Virus record (IMG/VR): IMGVR_UViG_3300030090_000019 | Span: 7,005-29,997 of that record | Strand: one strand, 5' to 3' | Length of the DNA stretch: 22,993 nucleotides | Origin: a virus | Part shown: positions 15,902 through 22,993 of the stretch, piece after piece | Position numbering within the stretch: position 1 is the first letter of the stretch | Layout of the letters: each line of letters opens with the position of its first letter | The notes under the pieces: model-generated | Databases searched by the model: none | Seen by the model: the letters and a program-made list of their open reading frames with translations, nothing else | What the model was told of the DNA's origin: nothing | Position numbers and translations under genes: made by a program

Positions 15902-16479
15902 TGAATAAACGTGCCAATAGAAGGAAATAAAGCTCTAGTACATTGACGCTTGGGTATTCTTACACCTGCTAAATCTGTGGGAGCAGCTAATTCAAATTCA
16001 ACGACCTCTCTTGTTTCTGTTGCTTTACGATCTATTGCATATATTTCTTTAGGGAACTCTGCACTTGAATCAGGAGTTCCGAGTGGATTTGTATTTCCTG
16101 GAAAATTTACAGCATCAATAAATTTAGCTAGTGTTCTTATTCTTGTAACCGTAGCTCCTGTTAAGTCGTTACCAGTTGTTGTCTCATTAACCGACAAAAG
16201 TATTGATGAAATTAATCCTGTAGCATTGCTTATAATTATTTTTGGTCTTGGCAACTGTCCTTTTTGAAAAGCGAAACCTGATGCCTGTATTGGAAATCTG
16301 AGATACTCATTACCAGCCCATACTATTTTGCCGTTGGCGTTTAAATTACTACCAGCATGAAATCTGTAAATTGTATTAGCACCATGTAACGCAGTATTTA
16401 ACTGAAGAGTGAATAACTCAATAATTGACGATGGGTTTATTGACTGTAAATCACTAAATACTTTTGAATTTACTGACAT
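15898..16479 (-). CDS. L: Minor tail protein (lambda gpL-like), short C-terminus
   Basis: A 193-residue protein. Its N-terminal part (SDLQSINPSSIIELFTLQL, YRFHAGSN, IVWAGNEYLRFPIQASGFAF, GQLPRPKIIISNATGLIS) and its position between M and K match gpL. The end, VRIPKRQCTRALFPSIGTFI, stops where lambda gpL continues into its four-Cys iron-sulphur region. Only one Cys (in RQC) is present in the whole protein. In lambda, gpL binds a 4Fe-4S cluster; that is not possible here with intact ligands from this chain alone. The stop overlaps the K start (ATGA), so there is no room for a lost C-terminal exon or frame. Confidence 0.85.
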   Translation of the reverse strand: MSVNSKVFSDLQSINPSSIIELFTLQLNTALHGANTIYRFHAGSNLNANGKIVWAGNEYLRFPIQASGFAFQKGQLPRPKIIISNATGLISSILLSVNETTTGNDLTGATVTRIRTLAKFIDAVNFPGNTNPLGTPDSSAEFPKEIYAIDRKATETREVVEFELAAPTDLAGVRIPKRQCTRALFPSIGTFIQ

Positions 16480-16841
16480 TATGCTGGCTCAAATACTTGT
16501 CTAAAAGTTGCTTGAATTGTAGCTCTATTTTTAAATGGTATCGACTTGCTCCATGACTCGCAAACAAATTTAAACTTAGTAGAATCTTCCCCAGGTAAGT
16601 AATCAATAGGAAGATCAAAACTATCATTATCGTTTGCTCTAGCATCTAGAAATGTTTCAATTTGATCTGCTTCTGTTTCCGATACGTTGTAAGTAAAGTT
16701 AAAAAGTTTTGGATTCTGATGCTGTGCAAGACCAAATAGTATGCGATGTTCATAACCATCAGCAAAGCGAATTGTTTTAGTTAATGGTGCAGATCTTTTT
16801 TGTTGTCCGTATGTGGGTTTTATTGAGGGAAACGTAGCCAT
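16479..16841 (-). CDS. M: Minor tail protein (lambda gpM-like)
   Basis: A 120-residue protein with the classical gpM pattern: SIKPTYGQQKRSAPLTKTIR, FADGYEHRILFGLAQHQNPK, FNFTYNVSETEADQIETFLD, then FDLPIDYLPGEDSTKFKFVC and a terminal RATIQATFRQVFEPA. gpM lies at the tail tip below the tape measure. It overlaps the tape measure stop by one base (TAATG) and L by one base. No unusual features. Confidence 0.88.
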   Translation of the reverse strand: MATFPSIKPTYGQQKRSAPLTKTIRFADGYEHRILFGLAQHQNPKLFNFTYNVSETEADQIETFLDARANDNDSFDLPIDYLPGEDSTKFKFVCESWSKSIPFKNRATIQATFRQVFEPA

Positions 16842-19309
16842 TATGCAAGTAATCCTCCTGGTCTTTTCTGTTGTAATATTTCAGATTGTACTGCAACTGA
16901 GATAAGACGGCCAAGTTCCCTACCCTGATCTTCGTCACCTTCTACATTTGTTCCAGAGGCATCTACATTTACCACGATATTTGTAGCACCTCCACCAATA
17001 CCAGCTAGATCATGGTTAGGAATTATGTTTCCTGATTGATTTGGAACAAAAAGTTCTGGTCCACGTTCTCCTACAATATACGGTCTTTTTCTTCCTACAG
17101 GACCACCATTAGCTGCGTACATAACAGTGCCTTGTATATCATTCATAGGTGTGGTACTGAAATTAAACATATTCCCAAACAGACCCAAAATACTTCTTTG
17201 GAGTTGTGTAGCTGCTAGTTGTGCAGCAGTGTCTATAAAGAAATCAGCTATCTTGTTAAGCATATTTCTGAACGCATCTTGCACAGTCATTGTTCCTCTT
17301 ACTACTCCCTTAAATGATTCAGCAAACGAATCTCCCATCACTTTTGATAGCTTGACTGACTGTTCTGTTATATCGTTAAGCTCTCTCATTTTCTTATTCA
17401 ATTCATTCATACGGCTGATTGCTGGATCAGCAGCGTTTAATCTGTTTAGTGTTATCTGTTCTTCTAAATCTTTCTGTAAATATAAGTTTTGTAAAGTTTG
17501 CTCTGCTCTTTCTAGTTCCGCTTTACTTCCTTTTTCTCTTACAGCTTCTACTTCAGCTATCTGTTTTTCTATTGCAAAGTCTAATTTTTTAAGTTTAGCT
17601 TTTTGCTCTAACACTATTAGTTCCTCTTCAGAACCCTCAAACCTGGCTTTTTCTAGTTCTATCTGTGCTCTGAGATCCATCTCAGTTTCCTTAAGTATTT
17701 TCTGCTGCAACTCAGCTAATTTGACAGTTGCATCAAAATTCTTTACCTGATCTTTTAATACTCCTAAATCTAACTCTCCTGCTGATATTTCTCCACCTAA
17801 TCTTCTAAATTCACTCATTATCGTTCCTAATTCTCCACTTGCTGCAAGCTCTCGTTGTTCCTCTTTAGTATCAAATCTTGCTCTTAATTCATTTCTCTTT
17901 CTTAGATTTTCCTGTAAGGAAGTTTCTAGATCGGTTATTTTCGCTATGGCATTTTCACGTTCAGTTATAGTCCTATCTATAGTGTCTGCTAAACTTTCAC
18001 CTTCTGCTGCTGTACCTCCTCCACCTAGTACAAAATTAAGCATTTTCATAAATCCAGTTAAAGGACCTGATGCTAATATTGCAAGTTCTGTTCCCAACTT
18101 AGTTGTTACTTTGGCAAACTCCTTAAATGCCTTGTTCATTTCTTCAAGACTATTTGCACCACCAGCACCAAACTGCGTACCAAATCTGGCTCTTGCAAAC
18201 TGTCCTGCTGACGCTGTAAGTCCTGCTGATTGAAGTATTTGTACAGAAGTAATAATATTTTTATCGAATTTAGATAGCGATTCAGTTAATTTATCTATGT
18301 TGTTCGCTGGATCGGCCAACGCACCACCTAATTCATTAATACCGTTAACTACGTTAGTTATAGTTTGAACGATAGCTGTACCGACAATACCTCCTGCAAA
18401 TCCACCCATCTGTCCACCTACAGCAGCACCGATTCCGCCGCCTAACGCACCACCGACAGCGGTTACTGGTCCTTGTCCAAATAGTAAAGGAAAACCACCA
18501 CTTATCAGTGCACTCTGGAAGATAGCACCGCCTCCACCTCTTCCACCTGTAGTAGGAGCATTGGCAGCAGCTATAGCTCTTGATCTTCTTCTATTTATTC
18601 TTTCCTGTTCTCGTAATATTGCTAATTTATTGTTTTCTTTTTTGATGCCGTTTGTAAGTTCTCGGTTTAATCTTTTTACTATTCCAAATTCTCTCCTTCT
18701 TTGTGCGTCTGTGAGTTTACCTAATTTATTCCTTAACTTTGAAATATCTACTCCTTTCAACTCCAGCATATTTAGGTCATGTGCAATTTTTAAACGAGTT
18801 GTCTGTTGTATAAATTTAGTATCGACATTCATAGCAACCTGACCAGCACCCTTTGTAGCTTGGTGAGGCCCCATTAAACCAGGGTGTGAAACCACAGTAG
18901 GACTAGCTATTCTAGATTTAACAGCTTGTTTATTTAAGGAGACTACTTTTTGCAGTCCTTTTATTTCATCGGCAACTAACTTATTTGAGGCTCTTGCGGT
19001 TTCTAATCTTCCTTTAGCTGTGTGTCTGGCTGCATTAGATAACTGTAATTTTTCTTTATCTACGTTTAAACCTTCTTTCTCTAATTTTCTTAACTGTTCG
19101 CCCAACCTTCTGGTTATTTTCATTGTGGCGAACTTTCTATCGTCTAAAGCAAGTTGCTGTTTTTTAAGCATTACTGCTTTAGATTCAATTCTTAATGGAG
19201 TATTGAGCTTTTTTCTAAGAACATTTACACGTTTTTCCAGCTTTCCAAGCTGATCTATCGCTGGTTTAGTATTTAGCTTTATATTTACGCTGTAATTCGA
19301 GGCAGCCAC
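16841..19309 (-). CDS. H: Tape measure protein (lambda gpH-like)
   Basis: An 822-residue protein with a GTG start, almost the same length as lambda gpH (853), so the tail is probably of similar length. Residues about 15-250 are basic and helical. Residues about 253-320 are a Gly/Ala-rich hydrophobic stretch (GGFPLLFGQGPVTAVGGALG and on), the usual membrane-inserting part. Coiled coils occupy about 450-640. Residues about 741-757 carry the VGERGPELFVPN motif diagnostic for the C-terminal domain of lambda-type tape measures, and the protein ends QQKRPGGLLA. It sets tail length and is ejected ahead of DNA. It lies 28 bases after the T-frame chaperone. Confidence 0.92.
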   Translation of the reverse strand: MAASNYSVNIKLNTKPAIDQLGKLEKRVNVLRKKLNTPLRIESKAVMLKKQQLALDDRKFATMKITRRLGEQLRKLEKEGLNVDKEKLQLSNAARHTAKGRLETARASNKLVADEIKGLQKVVSLNKQAVKSRIASPTVVSHPGLMGPHQATKGAGQVAMNVDTKFIQQTTRLKIAHDLNMLELKGVDISKLRNKLGKLTDAQRRREFGIVKRLNRELTNGIKKENNKLAILREQERINRRRSRAIAAANAPTTGGRGGGGAIFQSALISGGFPLLFGQGPVTAVGGALGGGIGAAVGGQMGGFAGGIVGTAIVQTITNVVNGINELGGALADPANNIDKLTESLSKFDKNIITSVQILQSAGLTASAGQFARARFGTQFGAGGANSLEEMNKAFKEFAKVTTKLGTELAILASGPLTGFMKMLNFVLGGGGTAAEGESLADTIDRTITERENAIAKITDLETSLQENLRKRNELRARFDTKEEQRELAASGELGTIMSEFRRLGGEISAGELDLGVLKDQVKNFDATVKLAELQQKILKETEMDLRAQIELEKARFEGSEEELIVLEQKAKLKKLDFAIEKQIAEVEAVREKGSKAELERAEQTLQNLYLQKDLEEQITLNRLNAADPAISRMNELNKKMRELNDITEQSVKLSKVMGDSFAESFKGVVRGTMTVQDAFRNMLNKIADFFIDTAAQLAATQLQRSILGLFGNMFNFSTTPMNDIQGTVMYAANGGPVGRKRPYIVGERGPELFVPNQSGNIIPNHDLAGIGGGATNIVVNVDASGTNVEGDEDQGRELGRLISVAVQSEILQQKRPGGLLA

Positions 19310-19337
19310 TTACTAAAAATTACTAGATAACACAAGT

Positions 19338-19514
19338 TTAGCGTATCTTACGATTCTGAGCTTGTCTTTTTGCTTTTTCGTGAGCCTTTTCTTCTCTTTC
19401 TGCCTGTATTCTGAAGTAAGCGTTCCAAGCAAACAGTTCTTGGGTAGATATTTTTTGTCGGAGTTCTTTATGGGTATATCCCAGTTTCTCAGCGATAAAA
19501 AACTGAAGAAACAT
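19338..19514 (-). CDS. Second tail assembly chaperone frame (gpT-like), likely reached by +1 frameshift
   Basis: A 58-residue frame with an ATG at 19514; it ends ELFAWNAYFRIQAEREEKAH and KAKRQAQNRKIR. The pattern of a Trp-x2-Tyr followed by a basic-acidic helix is typical of the T part of lambda-type G-GT chaperones. The frame is open upstream of its ATG to within the last codons of the G frame (AKLEKDNF joins it), and the ATG has only a weak Shine-Dalgarno, so it is probably made mainly as a G-T fusion. In lambda the GT protein links the tape measure to the tube subunit. Its position between G and the tape measure is exactly that of T. Confidence 0.75.
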   Translation of the reverse strand: MFLQFFIAEKLGYTHKELRQKISTQELFAWNAYFRIQAEREEKAHEKAKRQAQNRKIR

Positions 19515-19533
19515 AAAGTTATCTTTTTCTAGT

Positions 19534-19545
19534 TTAGCTTTTTAC
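19534..19545 (-). other. Candidate +1 frameshift site joining G and T frames
   Basis: On the minus strand the G frame ends GTA AAA AGC TAA (Val-Lys-Ser-stop). The T frame is +1 to it and opens only after a TAA that overlaps GTA, so any shift must occur on these few codons. The run of five A lets a lysine tRNA on AAA re-pair with AAA one base downstream, giving V-K then AKLEK. A -1 shift would hit a stop within four codons. Transcriptional slippage on the A5 run, or -2, would also connect the frames; +1 fits base pairing best. Confidence 0.6.
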
Positions 19546-19899
19546 GGCATCAGGGCTGACCTCCTCGCCCATGCTTTGCATCTTAGTCATTAGATCAAGT
19601 AAGACAGATAACGGAATCTCTCTTCTTAAAATTGGTATGTCTCCTGCGGTAAATAGTTTTGTGCCTGACTCATCTTCTGCTTTTGTAATGATAACCTGTA
19701 AAGCAAAGTCAAGGTTTCCTTCTTCCTGACCTTTGTTCATAGCCAATAGTGTATTGTTTATTGTGTCTCTGTCAGCTATCGTAAGGGGTGACCAAAACAC
19801 TTTTAAAATAAGTTCTTTTCCCTTAAAAATAGAGTAACTACTACGTTCTTCGATACTAAAGGCTTGCTTTAGTTTGTCGATTGCTCTTGTTGTTGGCAT
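19534..19899 (-). CDS. Tail assembly chaperone (gpG-like)
   Basis: A 121-residue protein: IDKLKQAFSIEERSSYSIFK, VFWSPLTIADRDTINNTLLA, NLDFALQVIITKAEDESGTK, LFTAGDIPILRREIPLSVLL, DLMTKMQSMG. The arrangement (WxPLTxxDRD, a helical core, a KAEDESGxKLF segment) and the place just before the tape measure identify it as the first of the two tail chaperones that hold the tape measure soluble during tail assembly. The last codons carry the candidate frameshift to the T frame, so an extended G-T form is expected. The leader is AT-rich with no clear Shine-Dalgarno. Confidence 0.82.
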   Translation of the reverse strand: MPTTRAIDKLKQAFSIEERSSYSIFKGKELILKVFWSPLTIADRDTINNTLLAMNKGQEEGNLDFALQVIITKAEDESGTKLFTAGDIPILRREIPLSVLLDLMTKMQSMGEEVSPDAVKS

Positions 19900-19935
19900 A
19901 AAAAATTATATCTATTCTTGTAGTATAGCTTATTA

Positions 19936-20532
19936 CTAATAATCAGCATCAAAACTTATATTCTTAGCTTTAAATGTTTCAGCCAGTGCTAATGCAATAG
20001 CATCATTATACTGCTGATTTCCCATATAAATTTTGTACCAATCAGGATTTTTACTTGGTGGGGTTATTTCATCAACTATCTGTTCATGCTCAGAATAAGT
20101 TACTCCATTTGGCTCCCCCACTGGTGCAGTAGCCCCTGGATTGTTTACAGCAAAACCAGCATATTCAGCTTCGTTACCTACATACATATCTTTTTCTAGT
20201 GGAATTTTTTTCGGTCTTTTTCTTTTCGGAAGTTTACGATTTTTTCTTATCTGATCGTACACACTACCTGAATATTCGGGATCAGCCATTACTTCAAGCA
20301 ATGAAGCATCGTACCCTTCTATTTTACCTTCATCTATTTTTTGTCTTTTCTTAGATTTTACTACTGGTTCTACTGGAGTTTCACTTATTTTCCAACTTGT
20401 AGCAAAATGTCCTGTCCACCACGGACCAGCAGCCTGTAAATCCTGTACCATTGCCGAAGCAACTTTACCTCTAAGTCTTATCATGTCCTGCTCTAGATCT
20501 TTAGAAAGCTGTGAAATGTCTTTATTAGGCAT
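19936..20532 (-). CDS. Neck/minor tail protein, HK97 gp10 / lambda gpZ-like
   Basis: A 198-residue protein: SKDLEQDMIRLRGKVASAMV, AAGPWWTGHFATSWKIS (the WTGxxxxSW box of the gp10/Z type), a Lys/Arg-rich loop at about 75-115 (RKNRKLPKRKRPKK), then NEAEYAGFAVNNPG and a C-terminal helix. Such proteins join tail and head. It overlaps the previous gene by 8 bases. The position between the tail terminator-like gene and G is where the major tail tube gene would usually follow, but the next gene, 36 bases on, is the chaperone. Confidence 0.78.
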   Translation of the reverse strand: MPNKDISQLSKDLEQDMIRLRGKVASAMVQDLQAAGPWWTGHFATSWKISETPVEPVVKSKKRQKIDEGKIEGYDASLLEVMADPEYSGSVYDQIRKNRKLPKRKRPKKIPLEKDMYVGNEAEYAGFAVNNPGATAPVGEPNGVTYSEHEQIVDEITPPSKNPDWYKIYMGNQQYNDAIALALAETFKAKNISFDADY

Positions 20533-20953
20533 TGGCGGTAAAACTGCAACTGACTACAGACATGAAATGACTTTCCCTTTCCGTGCTAACAGATGTAGGA
20601 CCAGCTATCTGTGAAACACGGGGAGCTACCGAAAAAGTATCGGTATATGTTGAAGAATTTACTGAGGTCAATCCATCAATTATTGATTCTGCTATTTTAG
20701 CTGCTGCTCCTGTTCCTTTATTCTTTGGTGTCATAACACCGCAAGTAATTGTTCCTGCATAATAATCTTGGGCTGCTCCCTGAGTTTGGTTAGTTGATTG
20801 CGTAAAATCCAGACTAACCATTACATATTTCTTTCGTACTCCTGGTTGATTAAAAGGAGTATTATCGAACACTACAATAACTGTAGGATCAACTTCATTA
20901 ACTTTGTCCTGTATTGCAGTTTCAAAAGCTGCTCGTGTGTTTACTAAGCTCAT
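20525..20953 (-). CDS. Tail terminator-like protein (lambda gpU type)
   Basis: A 142-residue protein: TRAAFETAIQDKVNEVDPTV, IVVFDNTPFNQPG, KYVMVSLDFTQSTNQTQGAA, then YAGTITCGVMTPKNKGTGAA, and a C-terminal beta strand SHFMSVVSCSFTANA. The order of helix, 'FDNxPFxxP', strand, 'G.ITxxVxTPxxxGxGAA' helix and closing strand is that of phage tail terminators. These form the ring that stops tube growth and joins head and tail. It overlaps its neighbours by one base and by 8 bases. Confidence 0.75.
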   Translation of the reverse strand: MSLVNTRAAFETAIQDKVNEVDPTVIVVFDNTPFNQPGVRKKYVMVSLDFTQSTNQTQGAAQDYYAGTITCGVMTPKNKGTGAAAKIAESIIDGLTSVNSSTYTDTFSVAPRVSQIAGPTSVSTERESHFMSVVSCSFTANA

Positions 20954-21336
20954 TAGAAAATTACATCAATACGGAACAGGTATTCCTGTCCACCTTTTAA
21001 TGTGCGTATATCTGTTATCTTAGCTCCTCTTGTTGATCCAGAAAATGTAAGAGTTATCTCATCTTGAAGTAGAGGTTGATTGTCACCTATCAAGTCTGGA
21101 GTTATGTAGAGTCTCGCAACATTCTCCTGAAACCCAGATTCTTCAGTAGATTGTACAAACTCGATAGGTACTTTAATTGTATAGTTTGTGTCTACTGTTA
21201 TATACTCTCCCTTTTTAGCGTTATAGCTGGATACACCTTTGCGTGTGTAAACAATGGAGGTGTCTAATGAGATCCCAAGTTGAGACACTACTTGTTTTGC
21301 GATCTTTTTAAATGCTGCGTCTAACTGTCCTGCCAT
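20953..21336 (-). CDS. Head closure / head-tail adaptor protein
   Basis: A 127-residue protein: AAFKKIAKQVVSQLGISLDT, SIVYTRKGVSSYNAKKGEYI, then IKVPIEFVQSTEESGFQENV and a beta-rich end GQEYLFRIDVIF. An N-terminal helix followed by a small beta barrel with a loop is the layout of SPP1 gp16 / lambda gpFII-type head closure proteins. The start overlaps the stop of the connector gene by one base. Assignment rests on pattern and position. Confidence 0.65.
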   Translation of the reverse strand: MAGQLDAAFKKIAKQVVSQLGISLDTSIVYTRKGVSSYNAKKGEYITVDTNYTIKVPIEFVQSTEESGFQENVARLYITPDLIGDNQPLLQDEITLTFSGSTRGAKITDIRTLKGGQEYLFRIDVIF

Positions 21337-21866
21337 CAGCCTCTAACTACCCTCATTTGGAAAGACCCTGCTCCCCCAAGTATATATGCACCCAGATAAC
21401 TTTGTAGCCAAGGGTAAACATCTAAAATATTATTTATTGATCCTGTTCCCTGGCTATCAGTATTGTATTTAACTTCAATATCTCCTAGTTTTACTTCAGA
21501 AAAGTTGCCATCTGTTCCAGTAGTACCTGTGATAGCACCAGTATCATTTGCTAAAGCCCTAGCTAATTCATATTGTGCATATTTGATATTTAAAGGAATT
21601 GTACTGCAAGCTAGTTCTACACCGTCTACTTGATAATTATTTCTAGGAAACTTGAGTGCCTGACCGTCATCGCATCTATCTCCGTAGAATACGAAACTGT
21701 CGATCCATCTAGTAGCAGATATTAATGCTCTGTTCTTTTGATCGTCTGTTTTATTTGTCCAGGTTGAAGAGTCTGGTACTGTCTCGAAATAAGTGTTGGC
21801 TTCTGTAAGCGTGACATAGCTGTTAGCGTTAGCGTCTTTTACAGTTGCATTTATGGTGGCTGCCAC
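21336..21866 (-). CDS. Head-tail connector protein, DnaT-like family
   Basis: A 176-residue protein: NSYVTLTEANTYFETVPDSS, TWTNKTDDQKNRALISATRW, IDSFVFYGDRCDDG, LKFPRNNYQVDGVE, IPLNIKYAQYELARALAND. The W..K..D.K..ALI.ATR.ID core followed by PRN and a helix is widespread in phage head-tail connector proteins, which databases often call 'DnaT-like ssDNA binding'. That name is probably misleading: the place after the capsid gene indicates the first connector ring. It is the first gene after the capsid terminator and may have its own promoter. Confidence 0.75.
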   Translation of the reverse strand: MAATINATVKDANANSYVTLTEANTYFETVPDSSTWTNKTDDQKNRALISATRWIDSFVFYGDRCDDGQALKFPRNNYQVDGVELACSTIPLNIKYAQYELARALANDTGAITGTTGTDGNFSEVKLGDIEVKYNTDSQGTGSINNILDVYPWLQSYLGAYILGGAGSFQMRVVRG

Positions 21867-21889
21867 GGCTATAAAGTAATTTTAGTTTT

Positions 21890-21918
21890 ATTGTAGCGTA
21901 AAGAAAAAACCCCACCAA
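21890..21918 (-). promoter_or_regulatory. Possible promoter overlapping the capsid terminator
   Basis: On the minus strand TTGGTG and TACAAT (five of six to TATAAT) are separated by 17 bases, located between the capsid terminator and the connector gene. The -35 match is weak (four of six) and lies inside the terminator stem. It would restart transcription of the neck and tail genes. AT-rich intergenic DNA can give such matches by chance. Confidence 0.3.
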
Positions 21919-21933
21919 TAATTGATGAGGTTT
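21904..21933 (-). terminator. Strong intrinsic terminator after the capsid gene
   Basis: Read on the minus strand, AAACCTCATCAA and TTGGTGGGGTTT pair over 12 bp (two G-U) across a 3-base loop and run directly into T6 (TTTTTTC). It lies 25 bases after the capsid stop codon. It would lower transcription of the downstream connector and tail genes relative to the capsid gene, in line with the higher copy number of the capsid protein. Confidence 0.85.
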
Positions 21934-21958
21934 AATGACCACCTACAGTTATATTCTA

Positions 21959-22993
21959 TTAAGAAATGTTAGATGTATCAAGTGGTGAGTTAACAATGAT
22001 CTCAACCATAGGAATTAGGTCTGGATCGTATGTAATACCCCAGTTATTAGAGTTACCTAACTGAGCGTTTGTTGGGTTGTCAGTAGCAGATGTCCACTTA
22101 GTTCCCATAACGTGATAAGCACTATGGTAGTCAACAGACATAACATCTTGCTTAGATAAGATGTTTCTATCTGATTCAATGCTTAGAGGAGATTGCTCAC
22201 CTTCAAGAATTGTTCCTGACTTTATTAAGAAGCAACGGAACTCAGTCTGATGACCAGAAGAACCAGGAGCAACTGTATTAACTTGAGAGTCAATAACAAC
22301 ATTCATACCAGCAAATTGGCCGATACTTCTATCTGTGATGCCGACTCCACCGCCACCCCATTGGATACCAGTTCCAGTAGATAGTGCAGATGTTGAGAAT
22401 GTAAGCATACCAACCTGGTATAGGTAGTAAGCAACAGATGGGTGAATTACTAGAGTATCTAGCTCTTCGCCTCTTTCTCCAAGAAGTGATCTACCTCTTG
22501 CAACAGCAGATGCAGTTAAGAAGTTAGCTTCAGCAGCACTTGTGCCAGCTTTAGCAATATCAAGTACGTTTGCACCTAAAGGACCAGTACCAGAAGCAAA
22601 TAAACCATCTAATAGACTGAATAGTCTTGCAGAGTTTAGTTTGTTGATTGCATCTGCAATTTGGTTTCTGATGTGACCCATTGGATCTTCACCAGCAGCC
22701 AATACAGCAATGTCGTCAACAGCATACGCAAAACCTCTGTGACAGATAGTTGCGATCTGTGTTCCTGTACCAATCTTTTGTGGTGTCAAATAACCATTGT
22801 TACTTGTACCCCATGATGCTGTACCATCTAAGATTTCCTCAGTTGGAGCGATTGGGTTAAATTCTGGAACTTGGATTCTTGTTCCACCCTCTGATGCGTC
22901 AAGAAGTGAGTTTCTTACAACAGCACCAGATTTGATAAATGCACTACGCTCTTTGATTGCTTCGGAAACGTATGTGCTGAGATTATTTCTCTT
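21959..22993 (-). CDS. Major capsid protein (5' end outside window)
   Basis: The frame is open from the right edge (first visible residues KRNNLSTYVSEAIKERSAFI) through 344 residues to a stop at 21961-21959, so the start lies beyond the window; a TTG at 22789 is internal. Recognisable features: SGAVVRNSLLDASEGGTRIQ, then YLTPQKIGTGTQIATICHRG, DIAVLAAGEDPMGHIRNQIA, LDTLVIHPSVAYYLYQVGML and SDRNILSKQDVMSVDYHSAYH. This order is that of the HK97-fold 'coat protein' group of phages (gp13-like), which assemble the icosahedral shell. It is followed by a terminator of its own. Confidence 0.88.
   Translation of the reverse strand, partial: KRNNLSTYVSEAIKERSAFIKSGAVVRNSLLDASEGGTRIQVPEFNPIAPTEEILDGTASWGTSNNGYLTPQKIGTGTQIATICHRGFAYAVDDIAVLAAGEDPMGHIRNQIADAINKLNSARLFSLLDGLFASGTGPLGANVLDIAKAGTSAAEANFLTASAVARGRSLLGERGEELDTLVIHPSVAYYLYQVGMLTFSTSALSTGTGIQWGGGGVGITDRSIGQFAGMNVVIDSQVNTVAPGSSGHQTEFRCFLIKSGTILEGEQSPLSIESDRNILSKQDVMSVDYHSAYHVMGTKWTSATDNPTNAQLGNSNNWGITYDPDLIPMVEIIVNSPLDTSNIS

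Noticed and set aside
17127-17750. 207-residue plus-strand open frame over the tape measure
   Set aside because: Antisense of coiled-coil codons, Ser/Phe/Leu-rich with no domain pattern; the tape measure on the minus strand is certain.
19905-19955. TATAAT and TATACT hexamers before the G chaperone gene as a promoter
   Set aside because: No acceptable -35 box at 16-18 bases; the 36-base gap is simply AT-rich.
22787-22789. TTG as start of the capsid gene
   Set aside because: The same frame continues upstream to the window edge with typical capsid sequence, so the TTG codes for an internal leucine.

Overview
The window is a block of a tailed double-stranded DNA phage (or prophage), about 23 kb of almost gap-free genes. 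It holds the head-to-tail and tail region of a long, flexible, non-contractile-tailed (siphovirus-type) phage with a lambda-like tail tip. The sequence is AT-rich by eye. The fibre repeat style, the poly-modular fibres and the small-gene block at the left (a CxxC...CxxC zinc-ribbon mini-protein with a WGGDH motif, and a protein with an IPGCV motif) match, from memory of the families, phages of marine picocyanobacteria (Prochlorococcus/Synechococcus). That host assignment is an inference, not a database result.

Layout, in the direction of transcription on the minus strand, right to left. 22993-21959 is the 3' part of the major capsid protein gene, closed by a strong intrinsic terminator. 21866-19936 holds connector, head-closure, tail-terminator and gp10/Z-like genes. 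19899-19338 holds two tail-assembly chaperone frames (G and T type) joined by a probable programmed frameshift. 19309-16841 is the tape measure. 16841-11195 holds the lambda-order tail tip M, L, K, I, J. 11170-2423 is a receptor-binding cassette: two large fibres, a mid-size fibre, three small related fibre-like proteins, a BppU-like protein, a collagen-like peptide and several small chaperone-like proteins. 2420-1132 holds four small proteins (coiled coil, membrane anchor, zinc ribbon, and a Cys/Pro-rich protein with a C-terminal hydrophobic segment). The minus-strand unit ends in a hairpin at about 1019-1047. On the left edge (1-1021) two genes on the plus strand encode proteins with signal peptides and converge on the late unit.

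The genes act together as one morphogenetic programme. Capsid, connector and closure proteins build the head and neck. The chaperones coat the tape measure while the tube is built. M/L/K/I/J make the tip that penetrates the envelope, and the fibre cassette determines adsorption. Most genes overlap by 1-11 bases or are separated by only a few bases, so translation is probably coupled.

Points that stand out are: a +1 (not the usual -1) G-GT frameshift confined to a window of about 10 bases; no recognisable major tail tube gene in its usual place; an L protein ending just before the region where lambda gpL carries its iron-sulphur cysteines; shared N-terminal and C-terminal tags among otherwise different fibres; and an overlapping secreted-protein pair whose second signal peptide has no obvious start codon. 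I saw no tRNA, insertion sequence, CRISPR array, integrase or attachment site.
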